DNA of 7,485 bases from JALHTV01 sp049510055. GTDB taxonomy: Bacteria; Planctomycetota; Phycisphaerae; SM23-33. This document shows positions 1 through 4,892 of this stretch, piece by piece. The notes under the pieces are model-generated. The model was given only the letters and a program-made list of their open reading frames with translations, was not told the origin of the DNA and made no database searches. The stretch is taken from assembly GCA_049510055.1 (NCBI GenBank), contig JBEKZI010000098.1:1-7485 (forward strand), in the 5' to 3' direction. The position numbers were made by a program, and so were the translations under genes. The stretch's first letter is position 1. Every line of letters starts with the position of its first letter.

Positions 1-102
1 GCCCGCACCGGGCAGATCGGCGACGGCAAGATCTTTATCCTGGACATGCCCCGGTGCATCCGCATCCGCACCGGGGAGGAAGGCAGCGAGGCCATCGGGT
101 AG
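1..102 (+). CDS. PII nitrogen regulatory protein, C-terminal fragment (5' end outside window)
   Basis: Only the last 33 codons and the TAG stop are visible, in the frame that starts at base 1. They encode the C-terminal part of a PII trimer subunit, including the GDGKIF strand, whose Lys contacts nucleotide phosphate, and the RIRTGEE segment, whose two Arg residues line the ATP/ADP site. The peptide matches the complete PII encoded at 1796-2137 at 30 of 33 residues (changes V to I, L to M, G to S). By eye, 87 of 102 bases are the same, with most differences at third codon positions. That points to an older duplication under selection rather than an assembly echo. It is likely the last gene of an upstream operon, perhaps another amt-glnK pair, which cannot be seen. 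GlnB versus GlnK type cannot be decided from this fragment. Confidence 0.9.
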   Translation, partial: ARTGQIGDGKIFILDMPRCIRIRTGEEGSEAIG

Positions 103-174
103 CGTCCGCCCGGCCCGGCGAGGCCAGGACCGGCTGAGTTGAGGCGATTGGCGGCCGATGGCTCTCGCCCGTTC

Positions 175-247
175 CGTAAATAAAGACTTTTACGTTTTCA
201 CAGACAACGATGTTGTAGTTTGGCGAACCAAGTTACAGGAATGTAAC
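175..247. repeat. Cluster of four short inverted repeats upstream of amt
   Basis: Four perfect short inverted repeats follow one another in an AT-rich patch within GC-rich DNA: CGTAAA-N8-TTTACG (175-194), ACAAC-N3-GTTGT (204-216), TTGG-N4-CCAA (220-231) and GTTACA-N4-TGTAAC (232-247). The patch lies between the upstream PII stop and the candidate sigma-54 promoter at 327-342, where activator sites usually lie. None is followed by a T-run, so they do not look like a terminator. The arms are seen directly; a protein-binding role is inferred. Confidence 0.6.
232..247. promoter_or_regulatory. Candidate upstream activator site for amt-glnK
   Basis: This is the perfect palindrome GTTACA-GGAA-TGTAAC. 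Its centre is 89 bases upstream of the -24 GG of the amt promoter, within the range typical of sigma-54 enhancer sites. A matching site, GTTACA-N4-TGT, lies 87 bases upstream of the glnA -24 GG. It does not match the enteric NtrC consensus (TGCAC-N7-GTGCA), so if a regulator binds here it is either a different protein or a diverged NtrC. Confidence 0.5.
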
Positions 248-326
248 AAAGTGGGAGGTACGCCCTCGAAGCACCGACGAACGTAAGTCCAGCAGCCGGC
301 GAGTGTCAGTGTGTTTTATTCCCGTC

Positions 327-342
327 TGGCACCGCCGCTGCA
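327..342 (+). promoter_or_regulatory. Candidate sigma-54 (-24/-12) promoter of amt-glnK
   Basis: The sequence TGGCAC-CGCCG-CTGCA matches the sigma-54 consensus TGGCAC-N5-TTGCA at all but one position. The diagnostic GG (328-329) and GC (340-341) are separated by exactly 10 bases. Transcription would start near 352-353, leaving a leader of about 67 bases before the amt ATG at 420. Sigma-54 control is usual for ammonium-transport operons. The placement also shows that the amt frame upstream of 420 is not translated, because the promoter lies inside it. Confidence 0.7.
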
Positions 343-360
343 CATGCCGTCAGCAAGAGG

Positions 361-399
361 GCAGGGATTATCCCTGCGCCGGGATGGCTGTATTCCCGG
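361..399 (+). promoter_or_regulatory. Tandem hairpins in the amt leader
   Basis: Directly after the predicted transcription start are two GC-rich hairpins. The first is GCAGGGA-TTA-TCCCTGC (361-377), a perfect 7-bp stem with a 3-base loop. The second is CCGGGA-N9-TCCCGG (379-399), a 6-bp stem. The TCCC of the first (371-374) could instead pair with the GGGA of the second (381-384). The ribosome binding site at 408-413 lies just downstream. They may stabilise the 5' end or modulate translation. No known riboswitch family is recognised. Confidence 0.5.
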
Positions 400-407
400 A
401 CTCTGGC

Positions 408-413
408 AAGGAG
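408..413 (+). promoter_or_regulatory. Ribosome binding site fixing the amt start
   Basis: AAGGAG lies 6 bases before the ATG at 420. The upstream GTG at 303 has no comparable site and precedes the predicted promoter, so this RBS decides the start. Confidence 0.8.
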
Positions 414-419
414 AATTGC

Positions 420-1781
420 ATGACAGGCATGGAGTCGTGTAGCCGTCGTCGGTGGGGGTTATGGGGTGCCGTCGGGTTGGTGAGTCTGCTGATGGGCGGT
501 CCTGCGGCCTGGGCTGCGGGCCAGACGGCCGTGGCGGCGTCGGCGTTGCCGGTGGACACGGGCGACACGGCCTGGATACTCATCAGCGCGGCCCTGGTCA
601 TGCTGATGACGCCCGGGTTGGCGTTCTTCTACGGCGGCCTGGTCCGCCGGAAGAACATGCTCTCGATCCTGATGCAGTGCTTCATGATTTTGTGTCTGCT
701 GTCCGTGCTGTGGGTGGCGGTCGGCTACAGCCTGGCGTTCGGGCCGGACGTCCACGGATTCATCGGCGGCTTGCAGTGGATGGGCCTGCGCGGCGTGGGG
801 CTGGACCCCAATCCCACCTACGCCAAGACCATCCCGCACGAAGCCTTCATGATCTTCCAGATGATGTTCGCCGTGATCACCCCCGGGCTGATCATCGGCG
901 CCTTCGCCGAGCGGATGCGGTTCCGGTCTTTTTGCATTTTCTCGCTGCTGTGGGCGGTGCTGGTGTATGCCCCGGTGGCGCACTGGGTCTGGGGCGATGG
1001 GGGGTTCCTCAAGGTCCGGGGCGTGGTGGACTTTGCCGGCGGGATCGTGGTCCACATCAACGCTGGGCTAGCCGCCCTGGCCGCCGCCCTGATCCTGGGC
1101 AAGCGGCGAGGGTTTCCCCAGACCATTCATCCGCCGCATAGTCTGCCCTTCGCCGTGCTGGGCGCGGCATTGCTGTGGTTCGGCTGGTTCGGGTTCAACG
1201 CTGGCAGCGCGCTGGGGGCGGGAAAGCTGGCCGTCAACGCCTTCGTGGTCACACACACCGCCGGGGCCATGGCGGGGCTGACCTGGGCCTTGCTGGAGTG
1301 GGTGCTGATCCGCCGGCCCACCATGCTGGGCATGATTACCGGCTCAGTGGCGGGCCTGGCGGCGATTACCCCGGCCGCCGGATACGTGGACGTCTCCGGG
1401 GCCCTGTGCATCGGCGCCGGCGCGGGGGCGATCTGCTACTTGGCGGTCAGCTTCGTCAAGGCCAAGCTGAAATACGACGATTCCCTCGACGCCTTCGGCG
1501 TCCACGGCATCGGCGGGGCGTGGGGCACGTTGGCGGTGGGGCTGTGGGCGACCAAGACCGTCAATCCCGACGGGCCCAACGGCCTGTTCCACGGCGGCGC
1601 CTCGCAACTGGGGATACAGGCGATGGCCGTGGGAATCACGCTGGCCTACTCGTTCGTCGTGACGATCATTCTGCTGAAGCTCGTCAGCGTGTTCAGCCGC
1701 CTGCGCGTGGAAGACCAGGACGAGCGGATCGGCCTGGACCTCACGCAGCACCGCGAAGTGGCCTACACCATGCTTGACTAA
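420..1781 (+). CDS. amt: Ammonium transporter Amt/AmtB
   Basis: This is an inner-membrane trimeric ammonium channel of the Amt/MEP/Rh family, 453 residues from the ATG at 420. That start is chosen because of the AAGGAG at 408-413 and because the N-terminus then forms a clean Sec signal peptide (basic residues 9-11, hydrophobic core about 13-26, cleavage likely after AWA at residue 32). The mature part follows the usual 11-helix plan, starting at about residue 50. Hallmark residues are present: Phe150 and Phe259 of the double-Phe gate, Trp191 and Ser263 of the external recruitment site, Asp204, and the pore twin histidines His212 and His362. The histidines are 150 residues apart, as in E. coli AmtB. 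The C-terminal tail after about 425 has the conserved Arg-Leu-Arg-Val and acidic segment that contacts PII. It is paired with glnK, which begins 14 bases downstream. Identification is very secure. Confidence 0.97.
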   Translation: MTGMESCSRRRWGLWGAVGLVSLLMGGPAAWAAGQTAVAASALPVDTGDTAWILISAALVMLMTPGLAFFYGGLVRRKNMLSILMQCFMILCLLSVLWVAVGYSLAFGPDVHGFIGGLQWMGLRGVGLDPNPTYAKTIPHEAFMIFQMMFAVITPGLIIGAFAERMRFRSFCIFSLLWAVLVYAPVAHWVWGDGGFLKVRGVVDFAGGIVVHINAGLAALAAALILGKRRGFPQTIHPPHSLPFAVLGAALLWFGWFGFNAGSALGAGKLAVNAFVVTHTAGAMAGLTWALLEWVLIRRPTMLGMITGSVAGLAAITPAAGYVDVSGALCIGAGAGAICYLAVSFVKAKLKYDDSLDAFGVHGIGGAWGTLAVGLWATKTVNPDGPNGLFHGGASQLGIQAMAVGITLAYSFVVTIILLKLVSVFSRLRVEDQDERIGLDLTQHREVAYTMLD

Positions 1782-1795
1782 CAAGAAGGGATCCC

Positions 1796-2137
1796 ATGAA
1801 ATACATCATTGCGGTCATTCAGCCGGACCGGTTGGACGAGGTGCTGGCCAAGCTGGAGGAGAAGGAAATCCATCTGGTGACCGTCAGCAACGTCATCGGG
1901 CGGGGACGGCAGAAAGGTATCGCCGAGGTCTACCGCAGCCACAAGGAGGCCGGCAGCCTCCTGCGCAAGACCTGCCTGGAAATCGCCGTCAACGAGGCGT
2001 TTGTCCAACCGACGATCGACGCCATCATCGCCGGCGCCCGCACCGGACAGATCGGCGACGGGAAAATCTTCGTGCTCGACCTGCCGCGGTGCATTCGCAT
2101 CCGCACCGGGGAGGAGGGCGGCGAGGCCATCGGCTGA
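1796..2137 (+). CDS. glnK: PII family nitrogen regulatory protein (GlnK type)
   Basis: This is a 113-residue trimeric PII signalling protein that integrates ATP/ADP and 2-oxoglutarate and, when genetically linked to amt, normally plugs the Amt channel when nitrogen is plentiful. The start follows AGAAGGGA with good spacing. The operon link is tight, with 14 bases after the amt stop. Family motifs are intact: GRGRQKG (35-41) with Gln39, Lys58 at the 2-oxoglutarate site, GDGK (87-90), and Arg101/Arg103 of the nucleotide pocket. The T-loop is unusual. Tyr46 is kept, but position 51, the tyrosine uridylylated in proteobacteria, is Glu in the stretch YRSHKEAG, so the usual GlnD target is absent. 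The cyanobacterial phospho-Ser49 is also missing (His49, although Ser48 is adjacent). Control is therefore probably by ligands alone. The C-terminus nearly repeats the fragment at 1-102. Confidence 0.96.
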   Translation: MKYIIAVIQPDRLDEVLAKLEEKEIHLVTVSNVIGRGRQKGIAEVYRSHKEAGSLLRKTCLEIAVNEAFVQPTIDAIIAGARTGQIGDGKIFVLDLPRCIRIRTGEEGGEAIG

Positions 2138-2188
2138 ATTGTGTCCGCAAACGGCAATGGACAACAGTGCGCCTTCCAGGAACGGCGC

Positions 2189-2204
2189 GTTACAAATTTG
2201 TCGT
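2189..2204. promoter_or_regulatory. Candidate upstream activator site for glnA
   Basis: GTTACA-AATT-TGTCGT shares the GTTACA-N4-TGT core with the perfect palindrome at 232-247. It also contains the 10-base palindrome ACAAATTTGT (2192-2201). The centre is 87 bases upstream of the glnA -24 GG, against 89 for amt. Matching motif and spacing before two functionally linked genes suggest the same activator. The right half-site is only half conserved. Confidence 0.4.
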
Positions 2205-2224
2205 ATTTTAATAGAGACCATAGT

Positions 2225-2292
2225 CGGACGTGCTGGTCCTAGCTATAGTAAGTGGCACCAGTTAGCTTTTTAACCGGGCCATGGCACGTCCG
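2225..2292. repeat. 9-bp inverted repeat ending in the glnA promoter
   Basis: CGGACGTGC (2225-2233) is the exact reverse complement of GCACGTCCG (2284-2292). The second arm covers the -24 element and spacer of the sigma-54 promoter. A smaller inner pair, CTGGT (2233-2237) with ACCAG (2257-2261), lies inside. The role is unknown; it could be an operator or a relic of an inserted element. Confidence 0.45.
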
Positions 2293-2297
2293 GTGCA
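2282..2297 (+). promoter_or_regulatory. Candidate sigma-54 (-24/-12) promoter of glnA
   Basis: TGGCAC-GTCCG-GTGCA matches the sigma-54 consensus except for the first T of TTGCA. The GG at 2283-2284 and GC at 2295-2296 are 10 bases apart, as required. Transcription would start near 2307-2308, leaving a leader of about 142 bases before glnA. Sigma-54 control of glnA is well established in many bacteria. Confidence 0.65.
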
Positions 2298-2313
2298 CTA
2301 AGGTTGGATAACT

Positions 2314-2332
2314 CACGAGCGCCGTGCTCGTG
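2314..2332 (+). repeat. Hairpin in the glnA leader
   Basis: CACGAGC-GCCGT-GCTCGTG is a perfect 7-bp stem with a 5-base loop. It starts a few bases after the predicted transcription start and abuts the larger palindrome at 2334-2371. It may be part of the same inserted structure or a 5' stabilising hairpin. Confidence 0.5.
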
Positions 2333-2333
2333 T

Positions 2334-2371
2334 CCTTCGACAGGCTCAGGACAGCCTGAGCTTGCCGAAGG
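2334..2371. repeat. Long imperfect palindrome of repetitive-element type in the glnA leader
   Basis: The arms CCTTCGACAGGCTCAGG (2334-2350) and CCTGAGCTTGCCGAAGG (2355-2371) pair at 15 of 17 positions around the loop ACAG. Palindromes built on CCTTCGACARGCTCAGG occur many times in unrelated GC-rich genomes in my experience, so this is likely a dispersed, formerly mobile element; that is recollection, not a search. Outer arms GTGTCCTTCG (2330-2339) and CGAAGGACAC (2420-2429) frame it into a 100-base unit. It lies between the glnA promoter and its RBS, so it is transcribed as part of the leader. It differs in sequence from the GTAG hairpins around the transposase gene. Confidence 0.7.
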
Positions 2372-2449
2372 CTGCCCCTCAGGCAAATGACGGAGACGAA
2401 AAGGTTCGCCCAAGGCGACCGAAGGACACCTGGCTAAGGAGCTAAGGCA

Positions 2450-3862
2450 ATGACCCCCAAAGAGTTTTTCGACTTCCTCAAGAAGAACGACGCCGAGATG
2501 TTGGACCTGAAGTTCGTGGATCTGCTGGGCACCTGGCAGCACTGTAGCTTTCCCATCGACGTGATCGACGACGGCACCCTGAAGGAAGGGTTGGGCTTTG
2601 ACGGCTCATCCATCCGCGGCTGGAAGGGCATCCACCAGTCGGACATGATGGCCGTGCCGGACCTGGGCACCTTATGCATGGATCCATTTTTCGCCAAGCC
2701 GACGGCCAGCGTGATCGCCAACATCGTCGATCCCGAGACGCGGGAGGATTACGCGCGCGACCCGCGGCACGTCGCCCGCAAGGCCGAGAAGTTCCTGAAG
2801 GCCTCCGGCCTGGCCGACACGGCCTACTTCGGCCCGGAGCTGGAGTTCTTCATCTTCGACGAGGTCCGCTATGAGCAGAACCAGCACACGGGCATGTACC
2901 TGATCGACTCGGTGGAAGGCTCCTGGAACACGGCGCGATTCGAGGAGCCCAACCTGGGCTACAAGCCCAGCTTCAAAGGCGGCTACTTCCCCGTCAGCCC
3001 CACCGACACGATGCACGACCTCCGCGGCGAGATGGTGTACGAGATGCGCAAGGTCGGCATTACCGTCGAGGCGCATCACCACGAGGTCGCCACGGCCGGG
3101 CAAGCCGAGATCGACATGAAGTTCCGGCCCCTGGTCCAGATGGGCGACCAGATGATGTGGTTCAAGTACATCTGCAAGAACGTCGCCAAGCTCCGCGGCA
3201 AGACCGTCACGTTCATGCCCAAGCCGATCTTCCAGGACAACGGCAGCGGCATGCACACGCACTTCTCGCTGTGGAAGGGCGGCAAGCCGCTGTTCGCCGG
3301 CAAGGGCTACGCCGGGCTGAGCGAGATGGCCCTGCACGCCATCGCCGGCCTGCTGAAGCACGCCCCGGCCATCCTGGCCTTCGCGGCCCCGACGACCAAC
3401 AGCTACCGCCGCCTGGTGCCGGGCTTCGAGGCGCCGGTGAACCTGGCCTACTCCGCCCGCAACCGCTCGGCCGGCATCCGCATCCCGATGTATTCGGCCA
3501 ACCCCAAGGCCAAGCGGCTGGAGTTCCGCTGCCCCGATCCCAGTTGCAACGGCTACCTGACCTTCGCGGCGATCCTCATGGCCGCGATGGACGGCATCAA
3601 GAAGAAGATGAATCCGGGCAAGCCGCTGGACCGCGACATCTACGAGATGACCGGCAAAGAGCTGGCCAGCGTGCCCAAGACGCCCGGCTCGCTGGAAGAG
3701 GCCATCGCCGCCCTGGAGGCCGATCATGCGTTCCTGACGGCTGGCGGGGTCTTCAGCGACGACCTCATCGAGGCCTGGATTACCTGGAAGAAAGACAAGG
3801 AGCTGGACGAGATGCACCTGCGGCCGCATCCGTTCGAGTTCCACCTGTACTACGACAGCTAA
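2450..3862 (+). CDS. glnA: Glutamine synthetase, type I (GlnA)
   Basis: This cytoplasmic dodecameric enzyme joins ammonium to glutamate using ATP, the entry step of the GS-GOGAT route. At 470 residues it has the usual type I length. The ATG follows AAGGAG (2436-2441) by 8 bases. An N-terminal beta-grasp domain carries Asp51 in GFDGSS, which contributes to the neighbouring active site. Metal ligands are Glu130, Glu132, Glu212, Glu220, His269 and Glu358. The flexible latch residue Glu327 lies in PGFEAP, and NRSAGIRIP (338-346) is the ATP/phosphate loop. Tyr398 in DIYEM aligns with the adenylylation tyrosine (Tyr397) of E. coli GlnA, so this is the GSI-beta, GlnE-controllable type. It has its own sigma-54 promoter and terminator, so it is a separate unit from amt-glnK although presumably co-regulated. 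No defects are seen. Confidence 0.97.
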   Translation: MTPKEFFDFLKKNDAEMLDLKFVDLLGTWQHCSFPIDVIDDGTLKEGLGFDGSSIRGWKGIHQSDMMAVPDLGTLCMDPFFAKPTASVIANIVDPETREDYARDPRHVARKAEKFLKASGLADTAYFGPELEFFIFDEVRYEQNQHTGMYLIDSVEGSWNTARFEEPNLGYKPSFKGGYFPVSPTDTMHDLRGEMVYEMRKVGITVEAHHHEVATAGQAEIDMKFRPLVQMGDQMMWFKYICKNVAKLRGKTVTFMPKPIFQDNGSGMHTHFSLWKGGKPLFAGKGYAGLSEMALHAIAGLLKHAPAILAFAAPTTNSYRRLVPGFEAPVNLAYSARNRSAGIRIPMYSANPKAKRLEFRCPDPSCNGYLTFAAILMAAMDGIKKKMNPGKPLDRDIYEMTGKELASVPKTPGSLEEAIAALEADHAFLTAGGVFSDDLIEAWITWKKDKELDEMHLRPHPFEFHLYYDS

Positions 3863-4005
3863 TCGACATTCGCCGGCGCAGGAGTGGCTTCTAAGGACGC
3901 GCCGGGGCCCGAAGCTATGTCGCTCCGGACCCCCACAAGAACGGGCCAAGCCGGCGCGCTTTCCATAGGCGGCAAAGCCAGGCCTGAGGGGCCGGCATAC
4001 AAGTG
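3863..4005. other. Non-coding 3' region of glnA
   Basis: I see no gene here. There are two weak stem-loops without T-runs: CCGGCGC (3873-3879) with GCGCCGG (3899-3905), and GGGGCCCG (3904-3911) with CGGACCCC (3926-3933), one mismatch. They share bases and could compete. The true terminator follows at 4006. Confidence 0.5.
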
Positions 4006-4049
4006 GCGGCCGAGGGCTTTTTCTAAGACCCCCGGCCGCTTTTATTTTT
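4006..4049 (+). terminator. Rho-independent terminator of glnA
   Basis: The stem GCGGCCG-A-GGG (4006-4016) pairs with CCC-C-CGGCCGC (4029-4039), with one A-C mismatch and a 12-base loop. The T-tract TTTTATTTTT (4040-4049) follows at once. It sits 144 bases after the glnA stop, and no other promoter or gene lies between. Confidence 0.88.
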
Positions 4050-4052
4050 CAG

Positions 4053-4084
4053 GTAGGGTGTGCAGCTCTCGCTGCACACGGAAT
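4053..4084 (+). repeat. REP element, left copy (GTAG hairpin)
   Basis: GTAG (4053-4056) and one G are followed by the perfect hairpin GTGTGCAGC-TCTC-GCTGCACAC (4058-4079) and then GGAAT. A GTAG tetranucleotide at the foot of a hairpin is the classical design of REP sequences recognised by RAYT transposases. An inverted copy lies at 4703-4733, on the other side of the transposase gene. Confidence 0.85.
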
Positions 4085-4141
4085 CGCTCATCATTGCAGG
4101 GCATCTCATTTGGCTGTATCGTTTCACCTCGGAGACGGGGC

Positions 4142-4699
4142 ATGCCTAACTATAGGCGATGGCGGAAAGAAGGCGGGATGTTCTTCTTCACACTGGTCAC
4201 GCACCGGCGAAGGCCGCTGTTTAACGTACCCTCTGCTCGCCGGCTGTTGCGGGAGGCGATCACGACCGTCAGACGCAACCATGCTTTCGAGCTTCGAGCG
4301 ATGGTTCTACTGCCAGACCATCTGCATATGCTTCTGTCTCTGCCAGAAGGGGATGCGGGCTACGCCACTCGGCTAGCCTTGATCAAGAGACACTTCACCA
4401 TCGCGTACCTAGCCAGCGGTGGCACTGAAGCCGACGGTTCACCCAGCCGCGCTTGCCACCGACTCCGTGGGGTTTGGCAGAAGCGGTTCTGGGAGCACAC
4501 CATCCGCGATTACCGCGACTATAAGCGGCACCTGGATTACATTCACGCCAACCCCGTGAAGCACGGATTGGTCGTCTGGCCGAAGAATTGGCCCTATTCA
4601 ACATTCGCCAGATTTGTTCGGCTCGGAGAGTACTCCGTAGATTGGTGCGGCCACGTGACGCTTCCGGGAGGCGTGGATATCGAACCGGATACGTGGTAG
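4142..4699 (+). CDS. REP-associated tyrosine transposase (RAYT, IS200/Y1 family)
   Basis: This is a 185-residue single-strand DNA nuclease of the HUH/Y1 family. RAYTs cleave and join REP hairpins at their GTAG foot. The ATG at 4142 is chosen because GGAG (4131-4134) lies 7 bases upstream and because the protein then begins in the way typical of the family (MPNYRRWR, followed by the FFFTLVTHRRRP strand at about 14-25). The HUH pair is His60 and His62 in PDHLHMLL. The catalytic tyrosine is most likely Tyr133 in LDYIHANPVKHG, a RAYT hallmark, preceded by WQKRFWEHTIRDY (112-124). The frame is open upstream to 3884, but that part runs through the terminator and REP and is not coding. The gene is intact, with no frameshift. 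It is transcribed away from glnA, behind the terminator, and no clear promoter was found, so expression may be low. Confidence 0.93.
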   Translation: MPNYRRWRKEGGMFFFTLVTHRRRPLFNVPSARRLLREAITTVRRNHAFELRAMVLLPDHLHMLLSLPEGDAGYATRLALIKRHFTIAYLASGGTEADGSPSRACHRLRGVWQKRFWEHTIRDYRDYKRHLDYIHANPVKHGLVVWPKNWPYSTFARFVRLGEYSVDWCGHVTLPGGVDIEPDTW

Positions 4700-4702
4700 G
4701 GA

Positions 4703-4733
4703 ATTCCGTGTGCAGCCAAGCTGCACACCCTAC
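4703..4733 (-). repeat. REP element, right copy (inverted)
   Basis: Read on the - strand this is GTAG-G, the hairpin GTGTGCAGC-TTG-GCTGCACAC, then GGAAT. It matches the left copy at 4053-4084 except for the loop (3 instead of 4 bases). It starts 4 bases after the transposase stop codon. Confidence 0.85.
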
Positions 4734-4780
4734 AGGACTTGGCTGTCTGTTCGCATACAGGATGCTTTGATCGCAGCCAG

Positions 4781-4815
4781 GTAGGGGTGAGTAGCTCCAC
4801 TACTCACGGGATTGC
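4781..4815 (+). repeat. Third, diverged REP element
   Basis: GTAG (4781-4784) and GG precede the perfect hairpin GTGAGTAG-CTCCA-CTACTCAC (4787-4807), then GGGATTGC. The left REP reads GGAATCGC at the same place. The layout is the same as the flanking REPs and both are preceded by CAG, but the stem bases differ with both arms changed together. It faces the right REP head to head, making a BIME-like pair outside the transposase unit. Confidence 0.7.
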
Positions 4816-4892
4816 TACGCACTTCCGGCTTCGCCAAGTCGCCGACGCTCCAAAGCTTTGGCGACGGAGCGGCTACGCCGTGACAAACCAAC
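4816..4892. other. Structured non-coding spacer between convergent genes
   Basis: I see no gene here. It contains the 12-base palindrome CCAAAGCTTTGG (4850-4861), the pair GTCGCC (4838-4843) with GGCGAC (4860-4865), and CGGC-TAC-GCCG (4870-4880). There is no T-run in the - direction, so no intrinsic terminator for the gene ending at 4893 is apparent. It may be a decayed repeat. Confidence 0.45.

Larger units (their letters stand above)
4053..4733. mobile_element. REP-RAYT-inverted REP unit
   Basis: A single transposase gene is bracketed by two near-identical GTAG hairpins in opposite orientation (4053-4084 and 4703-4733), giving outer ends GTAG and CTAC. The left end lies only 3 bases past the T-tract of the glnA terminator. 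The gene looks less GC-rich than its neighbours, consistent with acquisition. No target duplication is evident, as expected for HUH enzymes. RAYT genes are usually single-copy and domesticated, so current mobility is uncertain. Confidence 0.8.

Noticed and set aside
303..419. N-terminal extension of Amt from the GTG at 303
   Set aside because: It contains the sigma-54 promoter and leader hairpins, lacks an RBS, and would bury the signal peptide.
441..462. Twin-arginine signal in the Amt leader (SRRRW)
   Set aside because: Amt is a multi-helix membrane protein inserted by the Sec/SRP route, and the motif lacks the usual Phe-Leu-Lys context.
2167..2190. Possible terminator after glnK
   Set aside because: There is only a 5-bp GCGCC/GGCGC stem with no following T-run.
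2253..2268. Second sigma-54-like site, TGGCAC followed by AGCTT, upstream of glnA
   Set aside because: The GG and GC are only 9 bases apart instead of 10, a spacing that normally abolishes function. The site at 2282-2297 has correct spacing.
2672..3949. 425-codon open frame antisense to glnA
   Set aside because: It is a by-product of GC-rich third-position bias opposite a certain gene, and its translation shows no recognisable motif.
3884..4141. 86-residue N-terminal extension of the transposase
   Set aside because: It would be translated through the terminator and left REP. The RBS and family-typical N-terminus are at 4142.
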